A stretch of DNA of 16,134 bases. It comes from Synura sp. LO234KE (lineage: Eukaryota > Sar > Synurophyceae > Synurales > Mallomonadaceae). The notes below the pieces were generated by a model. It saw only the letters and a program-made list of their open reading frames with translations. It was not told the origin of the DNA and searched no databases. Positions 7,852 to 16,134 of the stretch are shown in pieces; position 1 is the first letter of the stretch; each line of letters starts with the position of its first letter. The stretch covers positions 1 to 16,134 of the forward strand of contig VKHC01000181.1 in the NCBI GenBank assembly GCA_015143735.1, in the 5' to 3' direction. The position numbers were made by a program, and so were the translations under genes.

Positions 7852-8982
7852 CTAGTCCGTTTTCAACTTGAAAATTTCTGTCTTAATCCCTTCTCGTGTT
7901 ATTAACTGTATCTCCACACTGTCGCCAGTGTAAATGTCTCGCTCCGTAACAGACACAAAAACGTCCTTTACGATCGAAATAGCTTCCTCAGGGGTAAGTG
8001 CCGTCTGCTCATCGTGTCGATGCTTATGGCCGATCTAATGGACATTGCGGAACAGGATTTACGCGTTGGTAATTCTAACTCTAATCGAGAACTGCATAAT
8101 GAGAACTTACTAAATTGTCCAATATTGGCATTATGAAATTTTGCCCAGATCCCATAGCTCCATATGAGTCTCTTTTAAACGAACCCACCGCGTCGTACCC
8201 ATATACGGCTCCTTTACCTGGAAAAACGAGAAGGACCCCAGCAATTAGTTGCTATCAACAACATTTTGTTCCGGTAGCTATTTTCGAAAGCAATCTACCT
8301 TCATCATCCAGGCCCGCAATCATGCAAAAGGAATAGTAGGGAAAGAATCGTCTGTAATACAGCGTGACACTTAGAAGTTGAGCAGCAGCAGCAGTTGTCA
8401 TTGTTTTTCCGTGACTGTGATGGTATCTAAAAAATACAATGATCATTTGAAACGGAAATAAGATAATTGGCAAAAAATATTAACTGAGTTAACCGAGCTG
8501 AAAGCATCCTACGAAGCGTGACCACGTCGGTCATGCATCCAGCAGTAGCTAAAACAGTTTGATTTGTCCTATTAAATAACTTTTTACAAATCATCTATGA
8601 ATCACATCATTGGGAATACTCATACAGAGCCATCAATTTTGACTGCTCTCTTGACAATATGCTATAACCAGTGCTCATTCGAGTACATCCGGCAGCAATC
8701 GCAAAATCAGGACCGGCAATTACAACAGTAGTCCTGCAAAGCGATTTAGCCCGAGTATTCCAAGATTAACAATAATTTAATAATTACCCCCCATTAAAAT
8801 CATAAGGACTAAACCTTCGCTCAGTTGGACAAGTTATCTCACCACCCACCTCAAGGCTGTTAAAATCTAAGGCTAAGTCACCCTCAGTATTGAAAAGGGG
8901 AACGGATACTCTGGAATAAAGATAGGATAAATGAAAGCGAAGAAAAATAATAGTATTTATACTTGGAAATGGCCTTATTCAT
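7852..8982 (-). CDS. 20S proteasome subunit beta type-1 (beta-6), seven exons
   Basis: Exons 8982-8963, 8910-8788, 8733-8626, 8568-8494, 8426-8299, 8217-8111 and 8034-7852 join in phase to 247 residues. The six GT-AG introns are 52, 54, 57, 67, 81 and 76 nt. Family hallmarks in order are RFSPYDFNGG (39-48), TRMSTGYSI (65-73), YYRRFFPYY (about 140-148), GLDDEGKGAVY, YDAVGS and TERDIYTGD near the C-terminus, with the usual KTD end. Beta-6 is a structural, non-catalytic subunit of both inner rings of the 20S core. The 38 residues before RFSPY would form the N-terminal extension; the frame is open further upstream to about 9069, so a longer N-terminus is possible. The Asp of the common DTR motif is Cys64 here. 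A run of four Ala comes from a GCT repeat. Confidence 0.94.
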
Positions 8983-9120
8983 GTAAACTATATGAAGTCG
9001 GGAAAAGAAATCGATAGTAACTTTGCCGATACTACTAGTGTCAACCAGTGAAGTAGGTACATCTGTCAATTAAAATAATTTTTTGACTCTCCCACAAGCC
9101 ACAAGTAAAGGCGAACGAGG
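8983..9120. promoter_or_regulatory. Short divergent promoter region between the beta-6 and PPR genes
   Basis: The start codons of the minus-strand beta-6 gene and the plus-strand PPR gene are 138 bp apart. The stretch is AT-rich, and a minus-strand TTTTAATTGACAG near 9065 looks like a splice acceptor and may mean a non-coding first exon for beta-6. I see no yeast-type proteasome control element (GGTGGCAAA) on either strand. Confidence 0.45.
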
Positions 9121-10549
9121 ATGAGAAAAGTTATTTTCAACTTGTTGCCGAAAGGAGGTGCCCCAACAGTGTCGGAACCCAGGGTAAGTTGCAAGATTTT
9201 AGAATTTATATGAATCGTGAAATGTAACTCCTTGTCTCAAAGGGTTTTTTAAAATTCGGTTTTCACAACAGCTTTATTCTCGAGCGTGGAAGACGAACAG
9301 GTTCGTCTGCCCTTGACCCCAAACCGAGAGAATTTTCGAAAAAGCAAAAGAAAAGGAGGGCGGGAGAAATCAAACTTAGAAATTTGAAAATTGATCATGG
9401 GAAGGAAAAATTGAAACTGAGGAGATTCAAGCAAAAAGTGGATTCACCAGAGTTTGAGAAAATGGTTGAAGAAAAGGAGAAAAGGTGAATCTTAATATTT
9501 TAAGCAAAATAATTGTCGACTTATATCACAATAGTCTAGAGGAAGCTTTATCTAAAATGTCTGAGCCTAATGTAATCGAAGCTAAAGTATCGTTCAATTC
9601 AAACTTAATACTACCAAAAAGAGCTGTGAAAATTCTCAGAGAATATGTTGGGAATTTGAAAGCAAATCATGATTTGTCCTTTTCTGACGGAGGCTTAACG
9701 ACAACGGACCACATGAAGCAAATTCAATCAAAGTATCCGGATCTGACGTATGAATCTATTAAACAATGTCTATTTGTACATCCGAAATACCACACCTTAG
9801 AGGAAACCGAAGAAGTCTTCAAAATAATGAGAGATGATCTGAAGTTACCTATGAATAATATGCTGTACACTTTACTGATCTCATGCGCGACCCGCACGAA
9901 TAACTTTGACAGAGCTCAATTTTATTTTGATGACATGATCTCGAGAGGTATTGATCCGGACAAGATCTCATGGGGCGCACTGATAAACTCGAAGGCGAAG
10001 GCGAATCGCATTGAAGACGCCGTGCAGCTCCTAGACTCTCTGCTAAAAATGAATGTTGACCTGAGCTCTTGCTGCTACATGTATGTCCCTATACTTAAAG
10101 CTTATATTGAGAGCCGCAAATATGAAGCTGCTGAAGAATTCTGGCTGCGAATGCATGACGACGGTCTGACGCTCACCAAGGAGGCGTTCACTTTAATGAT
10201 TCAACTGTGCGCCTACACGAACCGCTCGGAGAGAGCGTTCTTCCATTTCGACGAAATGAAAGCTCTCAATATTGAGCCCGATACTCATTTATTTGTTGCA
10301 TTATTTCGGGCTGCTGCGGAGGCGCCTTGTTGGGTGAATGGCTTCCAAAACTCTCTCTTCGATGCGATGTATGCCATGGAGGGCTCGGACCTCTCGCCCA
10401 CCACCGATATATACAATAGCATCATCAGTGGGTTCGCCAGAGCAGGAGATGCCGTGTCCGCCGAGTTCTACTTCTGGGAGATGCGGAGGAAGAACTTGAA
10501 ACCGGACTCAATCACTTACAACGCCCTCCTCACCGCCTACGCAAGGTAG
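9121..10549 (+). CDS. Pentatricopeptide-repeat protein, at least three exons
   Basis: Exons 9121-9183, 9243-9484 and 9535-10549 join in phase to 439 residues. The introns are 59 nt (GTAAGT to CTCAAAG) and 50 nt (GTGAAT to CACAATAG); a 20-nt choice for the second (9485-9504) also keeps frame and adds ten residues. Residues 30-100 are Lys/Arg-rich. About six PPR motifs follow at 210-244, 246-280, 282-316, 318-351, 353-391 and 393-426, most ending in the typical gIxPD pattern, and then a seventh stops after its first helix (ITYNALLTAYAR). PPR proteins bind organellar RNA in a sequence-specific way; the target organelle is not clear from this N-terminus. The stop lies directly after a donor-like AAG/GTAGAC at 10546, so the gene may continue into the PPR block at 11091. 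Codons shift from AT-rich to GC-rich along exon 3. Confidence 0.85.
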
Positions 10550-10555
10550 ACCGTT

Positions 10556-10810
10556 ATGACTGCAACCGTGCGGTGCTGGAGGGCCCCCGGATCCTTGTGG
10601 TTTCTGTTACTTTTCTTGCTCCTGAATAAATCTACTTACGTTTTGGCTCCGTCTAAATTACGAGGAGAGCATAGCCTCACTGCACAACGATGCATCTCCT
10701 CTGCCCCCTCCGCTCTGATAGATCGCAAGCCGTGGGTGCGAAGAGCTACGGGGTCCTCGGTCGGTTCGTCAAGCGCAAGGAGAGGCAGAGCGAGGAACAG
10801 AAGGTTTTAG
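10556..10810 (+). CDS. Candidate first exon encoding signal peptide plus transit-like peptide
   Basis: An 84-codon frame begins with ATG 6 bp after the preceding PPR stop. It encodes a charged start, a Leu/Phe core (LWFLLLFLLL, residues 14-23), a plausible cleavage region near TYVLAPS, and then a Ser/Arg/Ala-rich segment without acidic runs up to RARNRR. This is the form of a bipartite leader used by algae with secondary plastids. If real it would be the 5' exon of the PPR gene starting at 11091, but none of its GT dinucleotides is a strong donor; in-phase candidates are near 10735 and 10768. If the two PPR blocks are one gene, this frame lies inside an intron and is coincidental. Confidence 0.38.
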   Translation: MTATVRCWRAPGSLWFLLLFLLLNKSTYVLAPSKLRGEHSLTAQRCISSAPSALIDRKPWVRRATGSSVGSSSARRGRARNRRF

Positions 10811-10990
10811 CCAAGGTGCAGTGTGCTGGAGTTCTAAACTAGTACTCTTATTCGACGCGCGATAGTATTGCACAGAACCGCAGTGTTACTCGCCTTGCTC
10901 CCTCTCAATCTCACTCACTGTCTTCTCCGTCTCCCTCTTCGACTCTGCTGGACGCCTTTTAGTTGGGTCCCAAGAGGGCTGTGGAGCTCA

Positions 10991-11090
10991 GTAAGTGGTC
11001 CTCCCCTTCCTCCCTCTCTCGTCCTGCACCCGACCCTCCACTGTAACTGACACTTGGTCCCACTGATTGCCTTTGCCTTGTGTACCTCAG
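10991..11090 (+). other. 100-nt GT-AG intron before the second PPR block
   Basis: A strong donor (TCA followed by GTAAGT), a CTGTAACTGAC branch-like element at 11041-11051 and a pyrimidine-rich end with TGTACCTCAG make a textbook intron. The downstream exon starts with two bases of a codon, so the upstream exon must end with one. The frame meeting that condition is open only from 10963, which implies a short exon (28 nt if it starts after TTTTAG at 10962, 14 nt if after CAAGAG at 10976). The junction itself creates an ATG. Confidence 0.65.
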
Positions 11091-12901
11091 TGTCTGAGGG
11101 CGTGTACACGGAGGGTGAAGAGGGCTATGACCGGGGCAAGAGACACCACAATGCGAAGTTGCGCGATGAGATGGAGGATGACCCGGAGTATGCGGAGGCA
11201 GTGTGGGACAATATCCGGAGGGAGGCCCAGGAGCGGGGAGGAGTGGAGGATGAGGGGGACGAGGATGGGGCGCGGCACGGTGACAGGAAGTACATCAACA
11301 TGCGGGCGAATGCGGAGGGTGCGTCCGGGTTGGATGATGAGACGCTGTCATTGCCGGAAGGGGGCGACGTTGAGGTCGGGGATGACGACGCGAAAGGGGA
11401 ATTCGATGACTCGGACATGGAGGAGGAGGAGGAGGAGATGTCGCTGACGGAAGCGATGCGGTCGGCTACCCCTGCAGAAGAGGCAGAGCTTGAGCAGCTT
11501 TTCAAACAGTTGAAAATCGACCTGAATGCTGTTGAGAATGAAGAGGAGGCGAAGAGATTCGGGAAGCGGAAAGGTGCGCGCGTTGGAGGCTCGCAGGACT
11601 TGCGCTCACCTATGGATAAGGAGGCCGGAGTGGATGGAGAATACCCGGAGCCTATATTCGACTCACCATCTGCATATGCACGTGAATCTGACACGAGTCC
11701 GAGGCAGCGGGGCGAGAGGAGTGGAGGCGACGAGGATCGAGGGCGCGCGGACAGGTACGGGGACAAGGGTTCCCGCGGACGGAAGTCTCGATTTAATTGG
11801 AGCGTAAAGCGTGGAAGTGAAGCGAAGGAGCGGTTGGAGAAAGTTGTAGTCGAGGCTGATGGTGCGTACGGCAATGTGGAGGACGTGGAGGGGGCGGAGG
11901 GTCAGCGCGGAGAGGAGGTGCGGCGGAGGGAGCGGGCGGAGGACGAGCAGTATGCGGAATGGGACGGACTTGGAGACGCTCCCTCGTTCCTCAAGATATC
12001 CCGTGGCATATACGACCCTTACGCCCGGCGAGAGGAGGACATGGTGCGCCAGGTTCAGGGCGCGGGACAGCTAAAGGGCAGTAAGGCCCTGTCATTGGCG
12101 AACTCCAATGCTTTGGTGCGACTACTAGATGGTATGGATGAATTGGAACCAAATACCTCTAATACCCAGCAAACCAGTAAGCGAGGCGATGAAAGGGCGG
12201 TAGCTTCCGACCGCTCTAGGAGGGCGTCCGTTGCACCGCCCGAGGTGTCAAGAGGTCGACGAGTCGCGGATGATGAGGACATGGACATGGAGCTGTTCGG
12301 ACGGTCACCGGACCCGGACTACTCGGTTCCCCACCGCATTCGTCACCGCGTAAATATAGCCTCTGCAGAGGCGGCGATGGCAGACATGCGACGACAAGGC
12401 CTTACTGTGGATGTCAGGACCCTGACCGCGCTCATGTCCGTATATGCGGAGGCCCTGCTCGTGGACGACGCCCTCGCGTGCTTGAAGCGCTTCGAGCGAG
12501 AAGGGTTGCGTCCCGATGTCAAGACCTACCACGCGTTGGTGCGTATGTATGTCCGTAACCGCGACATCGCGTCTGCTCTGGCGGTGAAGAGGGAAATGCT
12601 GGAGGAGCGCAATATCCGCCCTGATAAACTGACGTACGGTCTGCTAATTGAGTCATTGTCACACCGCGACATGATTGTTGAGGCCTTGAAGGAGCTCGAG
12701 CAAAGCACTGATTTCGGAATCAAGGTTTCTGAGCGACATATACGGTTGTTGAGAAGGCGCTGCGAGAAGCTAGGCATAGTACATCCGAATATGCCGTCGG
12801 ATCCCTACGCTTGGGCCAAAGAAGTAAAGAAGATCAGAAGGGAGAAGAAGGATTCTACTCAGCGATATATCGAGCCTCTGCGCTCGAAGATGTATTCCTA
12901 G
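11091..12901 (+). CDS. PPR protein C-terminal exon with long acidic linker
   Basis: The exon stays open for 602 codons to TAG. The first 410 or so residues are highly charged and low in complexity, rich in Glu, Asp, Arg and Gly, including a run of six Glu, with an intervening basic Arg/Gly/Ser stretch. From about 12329 come PPR units: a half motif ending LTVD, then motifs beginning VRTLTALMSVYAEA, VKTYHALVRMYVRN and KLTYGLLIESLSHR, and a terminal helix. A basic tail ends in KMYS. As a PPR protein it should bind organellar RNA; few motifs are present, so it may extend the array of the gene at 9121 or act alone. GC-rich codons throughout, unlike the 5' part of the first PPR block. The antisense strand also has a 249-codon frame, a by-product of the Glu/Arg-rich codons. 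Confidence 0.8.
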
Positions 12902-13922
12902 TTTAATATTCTCGCTTATTCTCAATTAGTCATTAAAATGTGTACCTCCGCTTGATATGAGTAAAATGAACAAATACTCATGAGAGTAAGCGGCTCGTAA
13001 AAGTTGTCCTCCCATGGTAGAAGAAGCGGTAGGCAACGAGAGCAAGCGTAGTACGAATCAATTGCTGATTCGTCTCTCGCAATGCAGGATCTCCTTAGCT
13101 CCTAAACCGACGTTGCTTTCTCACTTAACCACCATAACTAACAGCCAGCCAACTCGTGTAATAAGATAGTAATACCAATTATTACGTTTGAGTCCAGAAA
13201 TTTGTACAGGGCCCCAAACCATCATGTCATTATTCACCACTTCTTAACCGGGCTCCGGAGGCCGCCTACGGCTCACGGGCATTGGGCTCGTCCACCAGTT
13301 TCAATTAGTATGGGAAATAGAAAAAGCACAGAATGATCGATGATCACAGTGTGGTGAGAGACGAAAAGCCCGGAATTGTTACTACCAGCAGAAGGTGGGC
13401 AAACAGGGTGGTTCTTCGTGCATCGTTAACAGTCAGTAGAAAGGTTCTTCTTCTAGCTAAGGATATCTTGTACCTGCTATGATGGAACGAACTACCTATC
13501 ATGGAAGTTGCTTTTCCAACTCCTACTCATGATTGTTCTATCGCAGCAAACCGTTCTTCCTGCTGCTAAGGTTTCTGGTGCTTCGTATCATCCTCATCCT
13601 CCCCCCTATGGACAATTTGACCAAATTTGTTATCAATGAGATGCTTCCCTTCTATCAAATATTAAGTGCCAAACAGCGCCCCGATATAACTTAAGAACAG
13701 CAAAAATATTTGTACTAGTGTGTTATTAAATAATTATAGTCTTCTTTTCATCAAACTTGTCATCCTATCTCTAAGATATTCACGCCGCTCCTTTCACCTC
13801 CGATTCGGTTAATGAGCTCGCGACACAATTCCCACTACCTCCCACCAATCCATACCTCATCGAATTAAGGCTACATCACAACCTCCAAGTTGCAAGCACA
13901 CAGTCACTCCTCCTGCCCACAA
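12902..13922. other. Convergent 3' spacer with a hairpin and no gene found
   Basis: This 1 kb separates the end of the PPR gene from the end of the minus-strand coiled-coil gene. No open frame with a recognisable protein, no tRNA cloverleaf and no AATAAA near either stop was found. The clearest structure is the inverted repeat at 13037-13079. Confidence 0.5.
13037..13079. repeat. Two-part inverted repeat (hairpin with one-sided bulge)
   Basis: ACGAATCA (13053-13060) and TGATTCGT (13066-13073) pair perfectly around a 5-nt loop. CGAGAG (13037-13042) pairs with CTCTCG (13074-13079), leaving a 10-nt bulge on the left arm. The total is 14 bp of stem. It could be a small structured RNA, a 3'-end element or chance. 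Confidence 0.45.
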
Positions 13923-16134
13923 CTACTCTGCAATAGACTCCACGTGCTTCTTTCTGTTCTCCAGTAGCAACGTCCCTCCTGCTCCCCCTTCGCCGAACAT
14001 CCTAATTGCGCTTGATTCTCCATTTGCCAATACCTCCTCCTCTATCGTCGCCACCTGCTCAATCGCCAATACTCGGGTATCTTGAAGAGATGAGCTGTAT
14101 TGACTCAAGTATGCCTCGTGCGCCTCCGAGTACCCGACAAGATTCCTGGTACTCATATTGCTCTCTTGTAAACCTAGTCGACGGATCTGAAGTAACGCGA
14201 CCTTTTCAATTGTACTCGTGGCCTTCGCGTGAAGATTCGCCTGAACTTCGTGGAGAGACACCACCTCCGTCTGGAGGGAGGCCACGTTCTCTATGCTCTC
14301 CTTCGCTCGCGCCACCGCTTCCGCCTGCTGACTCTCCAAATAAGAGACCTCGCTCTGTAAGGCCTCCACCTCTAACTTCCTCGATTCCGCATACGCCTGG
14401 ATGTCTGCCCGGCGCTCCTGCAGAGAGAAGATCTGGTCTTGCAGCGCCTCCTGCTGCTGAGCAGTCTTAGACACAGTCGCGAGCGTTACATCTTTACTCT
14501 GTCTCAGCGCCTCCAGTCGGATCTGCAGAGAGGTCTCCTTCTCCGCCCGCTCTCTGGCCGTCCGCTCCGCCTGCACACGCTGCTCACGAATCTGGATCAA
14601 CTGACTTTGCAACTCATTGAGGTACTCGATCGCCCGCTCCATATCCTGACAACCGCTGAGCCACTGCAACTCCAGATCCTCCACTTGCCTCTGCAGACCG
14701 TCTAACTTCACCCCCGACAAACGCTCCTCCTCCGCCAATCTAGACAAATCCTCGTCCACCTTCTGCTTCTGTCCCTCTAGCCTCAGCGCATCGCTCTCCA
14801 GATGCTCCTTCTCCACCACGTGCTGTACGTGCTGTTTCTCGAGGAACTCGATCTGTTTCTTCTGTGCGGCGATCTGGCGCTCGATCTGTGCATTCTTTGC
14901 CTGTGCTAGCGCTATGTGCTCTTCAACAAAGGAGATGGAAATCTTCAACAAAGACACCTGCTCCGCTGCCTGTGTGGCGTCCGATTGACTTTCAGCCTTG
15001 CGGTCCGCAGCGAGCGACCACTGCTTCTTCAAGAGCCCCACAGACTGCAACGCCAAGTCTATGCTGTTCTGCAGCTCTCCCAGCCTCGCCTCCAGGGCCG
15101 CTATCGTAGCCCGCAGGCCTCTCACCACCTCCAGACTACGAGCCGTGTTCTCGTCGATGGCCCGCTGCTGCTCTCCCAACAATCGGATCTGACTCTTCAA
15201 CGCCGTCTCCTCGTCCAACGCGGTCGTCAACTGGTTGCGTAACTGCAATCTCCGATCCTCGAGGGCCTTGATATGCCTCTGCAGCCTGGACTCTTCCTCC
15301 ACCAACGTGGATGATTCCGTCTGTGCCTCTAGTCGCATCTGATCCAAGTGAAGGATGTCCACTTGCAGTAAGCTACCGCGCTGCACCACCTCGATTATCT
15401 CCTTCTGGATAGATACCAACTGCTCGTCTAAGAACGCCTTCTGCTTTTCCAGCTTCTCGATGTTCTCCTGTACACTTGCGTTGTGACTCTTGATATCCTC
15501 CACCTGGCGATCCAGCAGCGTGACTTGAGTCCTCAGCGAGGCCTCCTGGTCCAGCGTCTGGGCCACCTTTACCCGCCCCTTATTGCGCTGCTCCTCCAAG
15601 GCAGAAACGCGGATCTGGAGGGCGGACAGTTGACTCGATTTCTTAACCGACTCCCCCTGGATGAACGTCCTGTACTTCTCTAATTCCATGACCTCCGCCT
15701 GGCGACGGGACACCTCCAGGGCGGCCTGCTCCTCCTCGGCCCTCGCCTGCTCGATCTTCTCGTTCAAACCAACTACCTGGACCTGCAGTGCCCCCACCAC
15801 CTCTTTGGATCGCTCCAGGTCCTCTTTCGCCTCCTCTATCTTCCTCGTCAGGCCATCGATCTGCAAACTGAGGGACGCCCCATTCTCCAGACTCTGAATC
15901 GCCTCGGCTTGGATCTGCGCACAATTTTCCTCTAACATCATAGCCTTCACCTGAAGGGCAGATTCACGTTGCATGCTGGCCGCAGATAAGGACAACGCAT
16001 CCGCTAGCTCCTCCTCCAAGAGCACCCATTTCCGATGCAAGGAGTTCTCCTGCTCCAGGGCCTCGGCCAACTTCGCCTTGTCCTGGGCGCGATTCCCTTC
16101 CAAGACGAGCAACCGTTTCTGCCACTGCAGAACT
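13923..16134 (-). CDS. Long coiled-coil rod protein with exact 28-residue repeats, 5' end outside the window
   Basis: The frame is open from the right edge to TAG at 13923-13925, 736 codons with no intron, and its N-terminus lies beyond 16134. Nearly all of it is Gln/Glu/Leu/Ala-rich heptad sequence without Pro or long breaks. The core pattern Leu-x3-Val/Ile-x2-Leu-Glu recurs every 28 residues exactly (LQIRVSALEE, LQRHIKALED, LQSEVSYLES and so on). The last 30 residues are a non-helical Gly-containing tail (FGEGGAGGT). Such regularity is known from myosin rods and other filament-forming coiled coils, where 28-residue zones set stagger between molecules. I cannot assign a family: no motor head, Head-Stalk or SMC hinge is visible. 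A structural filament or cytoskeletal rod is inferred. It converges with the PPR gene across 1 kb. Confidence 0.85.
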   Translation of the reverse strand, partial: VLQWQKRLLVLEGNRAQDKAKLAEALEQENSLHRKWVLLEEELADALSLSAASMQRESALQVKAMMLEENCAQIQAEAIQSLENGASLSLQIDGLTRKIEEAKEDLERSKEVVGALQVQVVGLNEKIEQARAEEEQAALEVSRRQAEVMELEKYRTFIQGESVKKSSQLSALQIRVSALEEQRNKGRVKVAQTLDQEASLRTQVTLLDRQVEDIKSHNASVQENIEKLEKQKAFLDEQLVSIQKEIIEVVQRGSLLQVDILHLDQMRLEAQTESSTLVEEESRLQRHIKALEDRRLQLRNQLTTALDEETALKSQIRLLGEQQRAIDENTARSLEVVRGLRATIAALEARLGELQNSIDLALQSVGLLKKQWSLAADRKAESQSDATQAAEQVSLLKISISFVEEHIALAQAKNAQIERQIAAQKKQIEFLEKQHVQHVVEKEHLESDALRLEGQKQKVDEDLSRLAEEERLSGVKLDGLQRQVEDLELQWLSGCQDMERAIEYLNELQSQLIQIREQRVQAERTARERAEKETSLQIRLEALRQSKDVTLATVSKTAQQQEALQDQIFSLQERRADIQAYAESRKLEVEALQSEVSYLESQQAEAVARAKESIENVASLQTEVVSLHEVQANLHAKATSTIEKVALLQIRRLGLQESNMSTRNLVGYSEAHEAYLSQYSSSLQDTRVLAIEQVATIEEEVLANGESSAIRMFGEGGAGGTLLLENRKKHVESIAE
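14025..16124 (-). repeat. 25 tandem 84-bp coding units (28 residues each)
   Basis: Numbering from the residue encoded at 16112-16110, the hydrophobic Leu (or equivalent) starting each unit falls at -3, 25, 53, 81, 109, 137, 165, 193, 221, 249, 277, 305, 333, 361, 389, 417, 445, 473, 501, 529, 557, 585, 613, 641 and 669. Every step is 28, so the array is 25 units and 2,100 bp with no indel. The units differ widely at DNA level. Positions 1, 5 and 8 are Leu, Val/Ile and Leu, while the second half of each unit has Ala or polar residues at the core positions. Confidence 0.9.

Noticed and set aside
9485-9505. GTG at 9485 as the start of the first PPR gene
   Set aside because: GTG starts are not expected in a nuclear gene; in-phase upstream exons with an ATG at 9121 explain the frame better.
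11125-11874. 249-codon minus-strand frame opposite the PPR linker
   Set aside because: It is Ser-rich because the sense strand uses Glu/Asp/Arg/Gly codons; no motif, and the sense frame continues into true PPR units.
13241-13310. tRNA-like or structured GC-rich segment in the right spacer
   Set aside because: No A-box/B-box pair with the correct spacing and no cloverleaf could be drawn.
14006-15897. Several plus-strand frames of 64-154 codons opposite the coiled-coil gene
   Set aside because: All are reflections of the repetitive Leu/Gln/Glu-rich minus-strand coding sequence; their Leu/Ser/Arg composition follows from it.

Overview
The window looks like nuclear DNA of a microbial eukaryote, most likely an alga or alga-derived protist. 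The reasons are split genes with very short GT-AG introns (46-98 nt where I could join them), eukaryotic proteasome genes, two pentatricopeptide-repeat (PPR) coding blocks of the organelle RNA-binding type, and a possible signal-peptide-plus-transit-peptide exon. I cannot name the species. Because most exons are short, simple open-frame scanning misses several genes. I joined exons by hand, using splice sites, phase and recognisable family motifs.

Layout. Positions 1-5.6 kb are gene-poor: broken open frames, including a Pro/Ser/Gln-rich minus-strand mosaic at about 4.1-5.3 kb that resembles a decayed mobile-element gag-like frame, and two low-confidence split-gene models on opposite strands at 1.45-2.36 kb. 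From 5.7 to 9.0 kb lies a ubiquitin-proteasome group: a three-exon homologue of proteasome assembly chaperone 3 (minus), a two-membrane-segment RING-H2 ubiquitin ligase (plus), and a seven-exon 20S proteasome beta-6 subunit (minus). From 9.1 to 12.9 kb are two PPR blocks on the plus strand, either one gene or two adjacent genes. They are separated by a GC-rich stretch holding a candidate signal-peptide exon and one clear intron. A 1 kb spacer follows, and then a large minus-strand coiled-coil gene runs off the right edge.

The chaperone gene and the RING gene diverge from a 113-bp spacer. The beta-6 gene and the first PPR gene diverge from a 138-bp spacer. A chaperone of 20S assembly, a 20S subunit and an E3 ligase therefore sit within 3.3 kb, which may be chance or a functional cluster.

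The most striking object is the coiled-coil protein. Its visible part is built from 25 consecutive units of exactly 28 residues (84 bp), with no insertion or deletion over 2,100 bp although the units have diverged strongly in sequence. That is the periodicity expected of a filament-forming rod. Base composition also changes from AT-rich to GC-rich inside the first PPR gene, around 9.9-10.3 kb.
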